From an uncultured Bacilli bacterium (GTDB taxonomy: Bacteria; Bacillota_I; Bacilli_A; RFN20; CAG-826), in assembly GCA_934133115.1 (NCBI GenBank), contig CAKPAV010000023.1:1-11751 (forward strand): a stretch of DNA of 11,751 bases, written 5' to 3'. Both the position numbers and the translations under genes were made by a program. Below are positions 1 through 7,851 of this stretch, in pieces (position 1 is the stretch's first letter; the number at the start of each line of letters is the position of its first letter). The notes under the pieces are model-generated. The model was not told where the DNA came from and did not search any database. It saw nothing but the letters and a program-made list of their open reading frames with translations.

Positions 1-70
1 ATATAATGTCTATCAATAATTTTTTTAGCAAAGACAGCTTATGTGTGAAAATAATTTTCATAACAAACAA
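1..70. other. Intergenic stretch after the operon terminator
   Basis: This short AT-rich stretch lies between the operon terminator and the left edge. I see no credible coding region in it. It holds a perfect palindrome at 46-60 (listed separately). On the minus strand there is a weak promoter-like pair, TTGCTA, 17 bases, then CATTAT, at about positions 30-2; each hexamer matches the sigma-A consensus at only 4 of 6 positions. It may be the leader of a further minus-strand gene beyond the left edge, but that gene is not visible. Confidence 0.35.
46..60. promoter_or_regulatory. Perfect 15-bp palindrome, possible operator
   Basis: The sequence TGAAAATAATTTTCA is a perfect inverted repeat of two 7-base arms around one base. 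Its size and TGAAA/TTTCA ends are in the range of operators for small dimeric or tetrameric repressors, including RpiR-family proteins such as HexR, whose sites are AT-rich palindromes. It lies outside the operon, downstream of the terminator, so if functional it would more likely control the next transcription unit. AT-rich DNA produces such palindromes by chance, so confidence is low. Confidence 0.25.
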
Positions 71-99
71 ATAAAGAAAACGGCACATAATGTGCCGCT
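71..99 (-). terminator. Rho-independent terminator of the operon
   Basis: Read on the minus strand, the arms CGGCACA and TGTGCCG (positions 97-81) form a perfect 7-bp GC-rich stem with a 3-base loop. The stem can extend by a G-U and an A-U pair. It is followed at once by a T-rich run (TTTTCTTTATTTG). It begins a few bases after the deacetylase stop codon and is the only strong hairpin of this kind I noticed between genes, so it probably ends the whole minus-strand transcript. Confidence 0.9.
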
Positions 100-102
100 A
101 AA

Positions 103-786
103 TTAATCAATGTGGAATGCTTCCGAATTAGTGCAATAATAGATATCATCTCTATTTGCTAAGTATTTTAATAATTTTTCAAATTCATCCCATAAATTAT
201 CAACTTCTAATTCATAACTATGTCCCCAAATATAAAATATTTTTTCTTCATCTGGGTTTAATTCAACAAATTGTTTGGCTAATTCCATAATTTTTGGATT
301 ATGGAAATGACAAGTACCACTAAACTTCATTAAATCTTTTGGTTTATCAAATGACATTGTAGTACCAGCAAGACGATTATAATGAAGATTACATTCCTTT
401 AATGCTTTTAAAGTATCATCATTATAACAACCATATGGCAAGGCAAATCCTTTGATTTTTGTATTAAAATAATATTCTAAATTTTCAATATCTGTTTTAA
501 TTTCATTTAATTGTGTTTCATAATCTAAGCGGTCAAAGAATGGATGCGTTAAACTATGACTAGCAATTTCATGACCTTTATACATATCTTTGATTTCGGT
601 GCGGTTTAAGTGAGAAATGATTACATTTTTATTAACCCAGTTATCTGCGTGAGTCATTTTACCGCTATTGAGATTAAAAGTGCATTTCATTCCGTATTTA
701 TTTAATAATTCTACTAAATGTTTATCAAAAACAGTGCCATCGTCAAAGGAAAATGTCAGTGCTTTTTTATATTTGCTTCTATACAT
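103..786 (-). CDS. NodB-type polysaccharide deacetylase (CE4-like), cytoplasmic
   Basis: This 227-residue protein has a NodB homology (carbohydrate esterase 4) fold, whose members remove N- or O-acetyl groups from glycans using a divalent metal. Motif 1 is SFDDG (residues 13-17, Asp15 catalytic base and Asp16 metal ligand). Motif 2 is HEIASHSLTH (72-81, with metal ligands His77 and His81). Motif 3 appears as ALPYG (115-119), where the usual Arg of RxPYG is Ala. A late WGHSYE motif (187-192) is present. There is no signal peptide or membrane segment, so it should act in the cytoplasm, unlike peptidoglycan deacetylases. The start is supported by GGAG 10 bases upstream, overlapping the regulator's stop. 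As the last gene of a sugar-uptake operon it probably deacetylates imported oligosaccharides; that substrate is inferred. Family assignment is secure, activity less so. Confidence 0.88.
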   Translation of the reverse strand: MYRSKYKKALTFSFDDGTVFDKHLVELLNKYGMKCTFNLNSGKMTHADNWVNKNVIISHLNRTEIKDMYKGHEIASHSLTHPFFDRLDYETQLNEIKTDIENLEYYFNTKIKGFALPYGCYNDDTLKALKECNLHYNRLAGTTMSFDKPKDLMKFSGTCHFHNPKIMELAKQFVELNPDEEKIFYIWGHSYELEVDNLWDEFEKLLKYLANRDDIYYCTNSEAFHID

Positions 787-796
787 TTTTTTAATT

Positions 797-802
797 CTCC
801 TA
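797..802 (-). promoter_or_regulatory. Ribosome binding site overlapping the regulator stop codon
   Basis: On the minus strand the sequence TAGGAG contains both the TAG stop of the RpiR-type regulator and the GGAG Shine-Dalgarno core for the deacetylase, 10 bases before its ATG. This arrangement indicates translational coupling of the two genes and fixes the deacetylase start. Confidence 0.8.
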
Positions 803-1663
803 ATAAGTTTTTTTACTCTTATTAATTATTTCATTCGTTAATTGATATAGTTTATCTAATTCTTCGTAATTATTCATAGCAACCGCAGAATACAAAATAT
901 CAATCATATTTAATTGGGCAATTTGCGCACCAGAAGCCACACTTCTTATTGAATTACCTATCGATGTTGTTTTAAGTTTAACATCCGCTAATTCGCTAAG
1001 AGAATTGTTTGAATATCTTGTAATTGATATGATTTTTGTACCTACTTGTTGGCATAATTTTGCCACATCAAGTATTTCGTTAGTTTCACCAGAATAAGAA
1101 ATAATTACAGCAACATCAGCTTTAGTTAAATTTGCAGAAGCAAATATTTGTTCATGATATGCCGTAAAAGCATGGGCATCTTTTCCTATTCTTAAAAATC
1201 TACATTCAGCATCTAAAGCCGCAATACTTGATCCACCTAAGCCGTAAAAATGAATTCTTTTGGTAGTTGAAAGTAAACTTACTGCTTTACGTAATTCGTT
1301 AAAATCAACAATTTTATAACTATTTTTAATTGCTAGTGCATTATTAGATATTACTTTATTAACAATACCTTCTAATGATTCATCTGGGTCAATCATAGCG
1401 TAATCATTACTAAATTCATTAGTAATCGTACGATTAGATACATCAAGCATTAAACATTTGATAAAATCACGATAGCCAGAATAACCTAATGATTTACACA
1501 TTCTCGTTATTGTGGCTGGTGATGTATGACAATAATCCGCTAATTCAATAACAGAATATAAGCAAACTTTTTTTGGATTTTCGATAATTGCATCAACGAT
1601 TTTTCTTTCTGAAGTAGACAAATCATTTTTTATTTCACACATTTTGACAAAACAATTATCCAT
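800..1663 (-). CDS. MurR/RpiR family transcriptional regulator (HTH + SIS)
   Basis: This 287-residue protein is a DNA-binding regulator of the MurR/RpiR family, which senses phosphorylated sugars. Residues 1-75 hold the N-terminal helix-turn-helix domain (LSTSERKIVDAI, then the recognition region HTSPATITRMCKSLGYSGYRDF at about 46-67). Residues about 130-262 form a SIS sugar-phosphate-binding domain, with the GLGGSS loop (141-146) and SYSGET (189-194) typical of the family. I chose the ATG at 1663 rather than the in-frame ATG at 1687 because GGGGAG sits 5 bases upstream of it, while the earlier ATG lies inside the previous gene's end. It is cotranscribed with the catabolic genes and probably autoregulates the operon in response to a hexose phosphate. 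Whether it represses or activates cannot be seen. Confidence 0.93.
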   Translation of the reverse strand: MDNCFVKMCEIKNDLSTSERKIVDAIIENPKKVCLYSVIELADYCHTSPATITRMCKSLGYSGYRDFIKCLMLDVSNRTITNEFSNDYAMIDPDESLEGIVNKVISNNALAIKNSYKIVDFNELRKAVSLLSTTKRIHFYGLGGSSIAALDAECRFLRIGKDAHAFTAYHEQIFASANLTKADVAVIISYSGETNEILDVAKLCQQVGTKIISITRYSNNSLSELADVKLKTTSIGNSIRSVASGAQIAQLNMIDILYSAVAMNNYEELDKLYQLTNEIINKSKKTY

Positions 1664-1668
1664 AAACT

Positions 1669-1674
1669 CTCCCC
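1669..1674 (-). promoter_or_regulatory. Ribosome binding site that decides the regulator start
   Basis: GGGGAG on the minus strand uses the last G of the preceding gene's TAG stop and lies 5 bases before the ATG at 1663. It supports this ATG over the in-frame one 24 bases upstream and suggests coupled translation. Confidence 0.75.
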
Positions 1675-4600
1675 TATTCTTTTTCATTACTTATTTTAGC
1701 ATTTAATTTTCTTTTTTTAAAGAACATTATCAATGCGTAACTTGCCCCTCCTAATATGATTGCTCCACCAACAGATAATCCAACAATCAAACCAACATTA
1801 CTATTATTCTTATTAGGATTATCTTTTCCTTGATTATGGTTACTATAATCCTTAAGTTCTAATAATAAATTAACTGTCTCTCTTCTTGTCATTTTGCTTT
1901 CTAAAGTTAAATTATCAATATCTTCTTTTTCAATAAATTTAGATCCTAATAATCCTGCAATAGCGTCTAATTGTTCTTCAGTTAAACTACCTTTAAGTTC
2001 TTCTGAAATAAGTGAATAATCTTTATGGCATGTAAATCCAAAATGATTTAATACACGATATGCGGCGACATAAGCATCTAACTTAGTCATAGCCTCATAA
2101 GCTTTCACTTGTGTTCCATCAACTAAGTATAGTCCACGTGCAACTTTTAATTCTTGATAACCATAGTAATATCTCGATACATCCGCGTAAGCTTTTTCGT
2201 CCTCACTTTCAAGACTTAAACCTCTTACTAACGCTACTAAATAATCACCTCTAGTAACATCTTCATCAAGCATATATAAGTTATCAGTAATTGATGGTAA
2301 GTAATCTTTAACGCTTTCTACTTTACTCATCATATCACCATATACATCATCATAAGATTTTATAATAGTATCTTGAGATTTATTTTTACGAACTAATTCA
2401 TAGTTCATAGCGTTATCACCAAGTTGAAGATGAATTACAGTAAATCCTTCACTTGTCTTACTTGTACTTGCTTGTTTAGTTCTTCTTCCTGAACTATTTA
2501 AGCAATAAACTTCAAAATCATCTTTTGATTTAATGGTAATGTCACCAGTAATTTGTTCGACTTTTACTGGACCTTCGCCTAAATCTTTAATAGTTGTTCC
2601 ATCGGCAGATAGTTCATATCCCGTATTACGGCATTGTCCGGCAGCAGTCAATAATAAACGTTCAGCCCCATCAATTGTCGCACCTTTACTTCCAATACCT
2701 GCTAATGTGATAGTGCTATAATCATTATCAATATCAATTACCACATCGGATAGTTCTACTTTTTTATTAGCGTAATATCCTACTGCACCTTGGCAAACAT
2801 TGGTATTTACCAAAAATCTTGTTCCATCTTGTGACCATAAAATAGATCCATCTTCACTAGTAACATAATAATGTTCAAGTTTTTCAAGTAAAGATGCTTT
2901 ATTTTTTCCAATTGTTTCTGCATCGCCATTTATATATGTAATGTTTCCATTTTCATCTTCCTTGTAGAAGTAATTACCGACATTAGCAATAATATAAGAT
3001 CCTCCAGCTATACTATGACTTTGGTTATTTGTATCAAAAGCATTTTCAACATTTATTCCGTTATAATAGTTTTCTTTATTTTTAGCAATTGCTTGTGAAT
3101 AATAAAGAAGTGCTGCAGAAGATGCTGTTCCCATTCTAGTAGGATGATTTGCAAATTGGAATGCATTAGTAATCATATTACTTTGACTATCTAGTGGCGC
3201 AGTTGATAAGTTAAATGAACATACACTCCAACCTTGTAATGAGAATATTGCAGAAGTCATGATATTATATTCCGCAGTATGGGTATTAGGCTCCGCTTCA
3301 TTTGCTTCATTTACAATATATGGACTACCAACTAAATCTCCTTTAGCGGAATCTCCATAAATATTACCACTCATACTTTCAACCATTGATCCAACTGTTC
3401 CAGTTGCGGTATCAACACCAAATTCAGTACCAGTTGTTGGATGTGATTTATAGTAGTGCCTTGCTATATAATCATAAGCAGCATTTACATATAAATCATT
3501 TAAATCTCCTGTTGGCAAGTTAGTTGTTCCACATAGTCCAACATGAAGATTAAGTCCATCGCTACCTTTTGCCCAATTATACATGTCATCATAATAATTA
3601 ACTTGAAGTTCATATAAGAAACGGAATGTATCATTAATTCTTTGTGCTGAATAATCAGCTCCTAAATAATTTTGAGAAATTAATACAGTTCCATCCTCAC
3701 AATTTTCTTTACGTGATAATCCCATTAATCCACTTCCGGTCTTATCCTTCCATGCTTCTTTTAAAGCATTATTATTACCATATAATCTTAATAACCATTC
3801 ATTAAAACGATTTTGGAACATTGTTTTATAAGAATCACTTACAAATTCATATTGTTCGCTACTAGTATAATAGCCATACATATCCGTTAAGTTATTCTCA
3901 TTCGCTACTTCCATTAATGCTAAAGCTTTATCTTCTGCTAATGTAGTATTTGTGTATTTATTAGTAGTTGTCATTACTTCTTTAACTAGCCTTTTGGTTT
4001 CATTAACTAAACGACTATCAATATATGTTTCAAATTTAAATCCACTACTAATATCACTTGTTTCTTCATCAGTAAAGCTTCCAATAGATTTAAGTGTGGA
4101 TCCATATCTTCCACCTAACATCACCATATCAATATAAATGCCACGTTCTTTACAGCAATACCAGAAATAATTAAATTCATCTAAAGCACTTGAATCAACC
4201 ACACTAGTTCCGCCATTATTTCCAAAAATATTTGGAGAATAGAAACCAGCATCCCAGTCAATTAAACGAACCATATTATATCCCATTGCAGCGATAGTAT
4301 CGGTTAATAATTCGATTTGTTCTTTCGATGTACCAAAGAATGATTGTCCTGATACATTTATTCCCCAGAAGTTAACTACTTCATCTTTTCCGTTAACAAA
4401 ATACTCACCTTTTGTAGTAATATAACCATTTTCATCAATGTTTTTATCTAATAGATAAGATACATCTAATGCACTACCAACATAATCAGAGTAATTAGGT
4501 AATTCATAATTGTACCAATTAGTTGTATCTGGATTAAATTTGCTTTCTAAGTATTGCATATATAATCCATTACCACCACAATCAACAGCGGTCACACCCG

Positions 4601-5972
4601 CAATCAAATCAACTGTCGTATCAGAATCAATAGTGCATGTTAATGATTTAATTGTTTTATTTGGATTAGGGTTAACAAAAGCAAATATATTTACTTTAAT
4701 ACCCAATGAGTATGAACTAGCTTCATTATTATTGCCTGACCAAAGAATTGGACAAACATCACTCTCATCACTCTTCCACCAGTCATAAATTTCGCGTCCT
4801 TTAATAATGTCGGTGGTAGAACTTGTTCCATCAGCGTAATTATAAGTGTATTTTGCCACTTTTTTTCCATCCCAAGCGGTATTATGAATCATATATAATC
4901 CATCAGCCTTTTGATTGATTGGTATTTCTACTGATTCAACATATAAATTACGTGAATTTTTAGGGATATTCATATTATTTTTGCTTCCTAAAGCAATCGA
5001 GGTAAATTGATGATCATTAGGATCAAGTATATTAAATTTCATTCCACGAAAATCTACATCACCAAACATATCAAATCCAGTGAGTTCATTATCCGCTCCC
5101 TGGCCTGACCAACCCTTACCTTCACCACCAGTAAATGCTGTTGTAGCAAGTGATGATATATCAACTGGAGTCATTTTTATAGTATTATTTTTAACTAAGC
5201 GTTCAAATTCATCAGGACGAACCATTGTACATCCTAAATAATCATCTGGTTTATTATTTAAACAAATCTCCATGTTATCATAATAAAAATATCCAGCGCC
5301 TGTATTGTTAATCATATGACAAACACCAAATCCACTAATATTTGTTAAATCAACCATACATTTTTCTGAGGCAGTTCCCGTATCATTTGCTCGATTACCA
5401 GAGGCAGAAAAAGCAGAAACAGGGATTTGAACATGTTGCCAAGTTTTTTGCAAAGTATAATCAATGTATTTATCTAGTGTTACAAATGAACGATTATATT
5501 GACGATTAATCGGTTTATTTTTATATTCTTCGCCGCGATGTTCAAGTAAAAAGAAGTTATACCAACCTGGATTACAATCTAAATAAACATCAAATTCAAT
5601 GGTAGCAATCTTTTTGAATGTCGAATCTGTGCCTTCAGCATCACCATGACGAAAATCAATAACTCGAGGAAATTCACAATAATATTCTACATAACCATTT
5701 CCTGGGTTTACTTCTACTTTCCAAGAAGCATTACCATCTTTTTTAATTTCTGTATCATTTCCACATAAATCACTAGTATTCCAAACAACATTTACACCAT
5801 CAACAAAGTTATCTTCATACATTCTTTGATAAACAGTTGCGCCATCTAACATATTTTCTTTAGCTTTAACTTCAATTACTGGCTCTTTAGCTAGTGAATT
5901 TAATCCATCTGCACCAATAATCATTGAGAAAAAAGATAATGCTGTTAAGAATAATTTGTTTGCTATTTTCAT
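1674..5972 (-). CDS. Large membrane-anchored surface glycoside hydrolase-like protein (GH-A clan)
   Basis: This 1432-residue exported protein starts with a signal peptide (residues 1 to about 28: MKIANK, then a hydrophobic core). Two probable beta-sandwich, carbohydrate-binding-like regions follow (about 55-245 and 270-465). A TIM-barrel-like region (about 525-930) carries NFWGIN, GYNMVRLIDWDAG and RGIYIDMVML. ALMEVANENN holds a candidate acid/base Glu692 and PYIVNEANEAEPN a candidate nucleophile Glu889 (or Glu892). This pattern matches clan GH-A, cellulase/GH5-like enzymes. A further beta-rich region (about 975-1195) precedes a degenerate SLH-like segment (about 1210-1375), a polar linker, a membrane helix (about 1394-1418) and a KKRK tail. 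The start at 5972 is fixed by AAAGGAGG 8 bases upstream; the ATG at 5993 lies before that site. The likely role is cutting and capturing extracellular glycan for the adjacent ABC importer. The exact family and substrate are not recognised. Confidence 0.8.
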   Translation of the reverse strand: MKIANKLFLTALSFFSMIIGADGLNSLAKEPVIEVKAKENMLDGATVYQRMYEDNFVDGVNVVWNTSDLCGNDTEIKKDGNASWKVEVNPGNGYVEYYCEFPRVIDFRHGDAEGTDSTFKKIATIEFDVYLDCNPGWYNFFLLEHRGEEYKNKPINRQYNRSFVTLDKYIDYTLQKTWQHVQIPVSAFSASGNRANDTGTASEKCMVDLTNISGFGVCHMINNTGAGYFYYDNMEICLNNKPDDYLGCTMVRPDEFERLVKNNTIKMTPVDISSLATTAFTGGEGKGWSGQGADNELTGFDMFGDVDFRGMKFNILDPNDHQFTSIALGSKNNMNIPKNSRNLYVESVEIPINQKADGLYMIHNTAWDGKKVAKYTYNYADGTSSTTDIIKGREIYDWWKSDESDVCPILWSGNNNEASSYSLGIKVNIFAFVNPNPNKTIKSLTCTIDSDTTVDLIAGVTAVDCGGNGLYMQYLESKFNPDTTNWYNYELPNYSDYVGSALDVSYLLDKNIDENGYITTKGEYFVNGKDEVVNFWGINVSGQSFFGTSKEQIELLTDTIAAMGYNMVRLIDWDAGFYSPNIFGNNGGTSVVDSSALDEFNYFWYCCKERGIYIDMVMLGGRYGSTLKSIGSFTDEETSDISSGFKFETYIDSRLVNETKRLVKEVMTTTNKYTNTTLAEDKALALMEVANENNLTDMYGYYTSSEQYEFVSDSYKTMFQNRFNEWLLRLYGNNNALKEAWKDKTGSGLMGLSRKENCEDGTVLISQNYLGADYSAQRINDTFRFLYELQVNYYDDMYNWAKGSDGLNLHVGLCGTTNLPTGDLNDLYVNAAYDYIARHYYKSHPTTGTEFGVDTATGTVGSMVESMSGNIYGDSAKGDLVGSPYIVNEANEAEPNTHTAEYNIMTSAIFSLQGWSVCSFNLSTAPLDSQSNMITNAFQFANHPTRMGTASSAALLYYSQAIAKNKENYYNGINVENAFDTNNQSHSIAGGSYIIANVGNYFYKEDENGNITYINGDAETIGKNKASLLEKLEHYYVTSEDGSILWSQDGTRFLVNTNVCQGAVGYYANKKVELSDVVIDIDNDYSTITLAGIGSKGATIDGAERLLLTAAGQCRNTGYELSADGTTIKDLGEGPVKVEQITGDITIKSKDDFEVYCLNSSGRRTKQASTSKTSEGFTVIHLQLGDNAMNYELVRKNKSQDTIIKSYDDVYGDMMSKVESVKDYLPSITDNLYMLDEDVTRGDYLVALVRGLSLESEDEKAYADVSRYYYGYQELKVARGLYLVDGTQVKAYEAMTKLDAYVAAYRVLNHFGFTCHKDYSLISEELKGSLTEEQLDAIAGLLGSKFIEKEDIDNLTLESKMTRRETVNLLLELKDYSNHNQGKDNPNKNNSNVGLIVGLSVGGAIILGGASYALIMFFKKRKLNAKISNEKE

Positions 5973-5977
5973 TAATA

Positions 5978-5988
5978 CTTCCTCCTTT
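5978..5988 (-). promoter_or_regulatory. Strong ribosome binding site for the surface protein
   Basis: AAAGGAGGAAG on the minus strand is a near-perfect Shine-Dalgarno sequence with 8 bases between GGAGG and the ATG at 5972. It lies inside the longer in-frame reading that begins at 5993, so it excludes that earlier start. It is the strongest such site in the window, suggesting high translation of this gene. Confidence 0.85.
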
Positions 5989-6013
5989 ACCATTAAAAAT
6001 TATTTTTATTTAA

Positions 6014-7846
6014 TTATTTTTCACTTAATGCTTTTTCGTATTGATTAAATTCATCTAAGAAATCTTCTCTTAATAATGTCTTATGAATAGTAACTGGTTG
6101 ATTACCTAGATTTTCCACTACATATTCACCAACATTTTGCGGTACTACTACAATATCTAAGTAATTAGCCACAAAGTTATATTCTGGATTATTTTTAGAA
6201 CTAATTCTTACCTTTTCACCATTAGTAACAGTTAACACATGGAAAGAATTTTTAGTATTATCTTCATATTTATCTAAAAATTGTGTTGTCATTAGCTTAA
6301 AATATAATAATGGACTTTCACCAACAGTTTGCGTTAAAACTGTATCATGATCATCAAAACCTTTTGCTCTTCTTACAATATGCTCATTAACCCAATTGGT
6401 TTTGCGATATTTTTGAAGGACATTATCACCATGTCTAGAGTGAATTGGACGAGGATTACCATCTAAATCTTTACGCATATAGTCATATAGTTTATAAGTA
6501 TATGAGCCAATAGTTAAAGAACCTATTTCAAGAACTAATTGGTTTCTACCTGAAGAATGGATAGTTCCCGCTGGAATTAAAACTTGTGTTCCGGGAGTCG
6601 AGGTAACAGCATTAACATATTTTAAATAATCAATTGGTTTACCAGTTTTCTCTGATTCAAATACTTCTTTCATAAAATCATCTGGATTAATATCTTCGTT
6701 AAACCCTAAGAATGTTTTTGCACCTTCTGCAGCTTCGACAATATAATAAGATTCATCTTGACGACCTAATTCATTATTTTCTTTTCTTACATAATCATGA
6801 TATGGATGACATTGAATAGACATATTTCCATTCGCGTGCCATGTGTCATCATAATTAAAACGAATTGGGAAATATCCATGGAAATAATCCACACAATCTT
6901 GTCCCATTAATTTAACACCACGCGCATGAACAAATGTGTAATATGGAACTTCGATTTTCGTATCATTTGATTCAATTACTACCGAAACTTCGCTAGGAAT
7001 CATATCGAAAATCCAAGCACAGTTTTTCATAGTTTTTGGTAAATTACGCATACGCATCATATAGAATCCGCCCCATACACCTTCAAGATATACAGGTTTG
7101 CAGCGGAATGGTCTTTTTACTAATTCATCAAATAATACATTCATAACACCAAATGGTGCCATAGTTAATGCATCATCATGATCTCCAAAAACATAGTAAT
7201 CAAGTTCATTTTGTTGCACTAATTCTTTTCTTAATAATGTTTCATTTTCAAAATCAACATAGTAATTACGGCGCATTAATTCTTTAAATGGTCGAGCTTT
7301 TTTATCACCAATATTAACATATAATCCTTTTTTAGCACGGATTGCCGCTTCTTTTGGAGAAACATCCATATATATTTTTATGTCCGCCAAATCGCGAATC
7401 TCTTTAATTAAAGCACCATGTCCATAAACAATTACATTACTAGATTCATTTTTAATAGAAGTAAGTAAATCATTTAATTTATTATCATCCATTAATTTCT
7501 TTAATCCATCAGTAAACAATTTGCCATATAACAAAACTGGATCCATGACACGATCTTCTGGTAAATATGCTTTTAACATATCATGTATTTCTTCATCGTT
7601 TTTATAAATATCACGCATGTTGAATGTTTTAACATTTTCAAACATTGATATCAAACTATTAAAATTACAAGTAGGATAACCATCAATAACTAAAACTCTG
7701 TTAGCATTGTCAAATAATTTGTCGGTTAATTCTTTTTTAATTAACTCATTGTTAGTTAAAATTTGATTTGTTACATTTTTGCTAACATTAACGTGATTTA
7801 CCGCATTTAAATCATCATACGGAAATGGTGAAAACATAAAACTCAT
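6014..7846 (-). CDS. Mannose-6-phosphate isomerase-like protein with extra N-terminal domain
   Basis: This 610-residue soluble protein resembles type I phosphomannose isomerase (mannose-6-P to fructose-6-P, zinc dependent) in its C-terminal two thirds. From about 250 onward it has VYLEGVWGG, SIQCHP (Gln345 and His347), DESYYIVEA (Glu365) and IPAGTIHSSGRN (His430). These match in order the Gln, His, Glu and His zinc ligands of ManA, with spacing like the short Bacillus-type enzymes. Residues about 45-240 form an extra domain with alternating strand/helix character: VLVIDGYPTC (51-60) at a P-loop position but lacking the GKS/T, NVIVYGHGA (137-145), then DIKIYMDVSPKEAAIRAKKG, which resembles the late part of nucleoside-kinase-like folds. 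Ordinary ManA is roughly 310-420 residues, so this is a long form or a fusion. GAGGAA lies 8 bases before the start, overlapping the previous gene's end. Isomerase activity is likely but not certain; the name manA is withheld. Confidence 0.8.
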   Translation of the reverse strand: MSFMFSPFPYDDLNAVNHVNVSKNVTNQILTNNELIKKELTDKLFDNANRVLVIDGYPTCNFNSLISMFENVKTFNMRDIYKNDEEIHDMLKAYLPEDRVMDPVLLYGKLFTDGLKKLMDDNKLNDLLTSIKNESSNVIVYGHGALIKEIRDLADIKIYMDVSPKEAAIRAKKGLYVNIGDKKARPFKELMRRNYYVDFENETLLRKELVQQNELDYYVFGDHDDALTMAPFGVMNVLFDELVKRPFRCKPVYLEGVWGGFYMMRMRNLPKTMKNCAWIFDMIPSEVSVVIESNDTKIEVPYYTFVHARGVKLMGQDCVDYFHGYFPIRFNYDDTWHANGNMSIQCHPYHDYVRKENNELGRQDESYYIVEAAEGAKTFLGFNEDINPDDFMKEVFESEKTGKPIDYLKYVNAVTSTPGTQVLIPAGTIHSSGRNQLVLEIGSLTIGSYTYKLYDYMRKDLDGNPRPIHSRHGDNVLQKYRKTNWVNEHIVRRAKGFDDHDTVLTQTVGESPLLYFKLMTTQFLDKYEDNTKNSFHVLTVTNGEKVRISSKNNPEYNFVANYLDIVVVPQNVGEYVVENLGNQPVTIHKTLLREDFLDEFNQYEKALSEK

Positions 7847-7851
7847 ATAAT

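Noticed and set aside
1644..1672. TTGACA on the plus strand as a possible promoter
   Set aside because: It lies inside the regulator gene on the opposite strand, has no -10 element at the right distance, and no plus-strand gene follows.
1664..1687. Longer N-terminus for the regulator beginning at the ATG at 1687
   Set aside because: The added codons overlap the end of the preceding gene and contain the GGGGAG ribosome binding site for the ATG at 1663.
2533..4788. Several plus-strand open frames of 60-92 codons opposite the surface protein gene
   Set aside because: They are antisense to a clearly coding gene, have no ribosome binding sites that I can see and no recognisable protein features.
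5973..5993. Longer N-terminus for the surface protein beginning at the ATG at 5993
   Set aside because: The added residues MVKEEVL are encoded by the ribosome binding site itself (AAAGGAGGAAG), and the signal peptide starts properly at MKIANK.
5994..6030. AAAAATAATT occurring twice, four bases apart, in the gap before the surface protein gene
   Set aside because: It is low-complexity A/T sequence and partly lies in the end of the isomerase-like gene; chance is a sufficient explanation.
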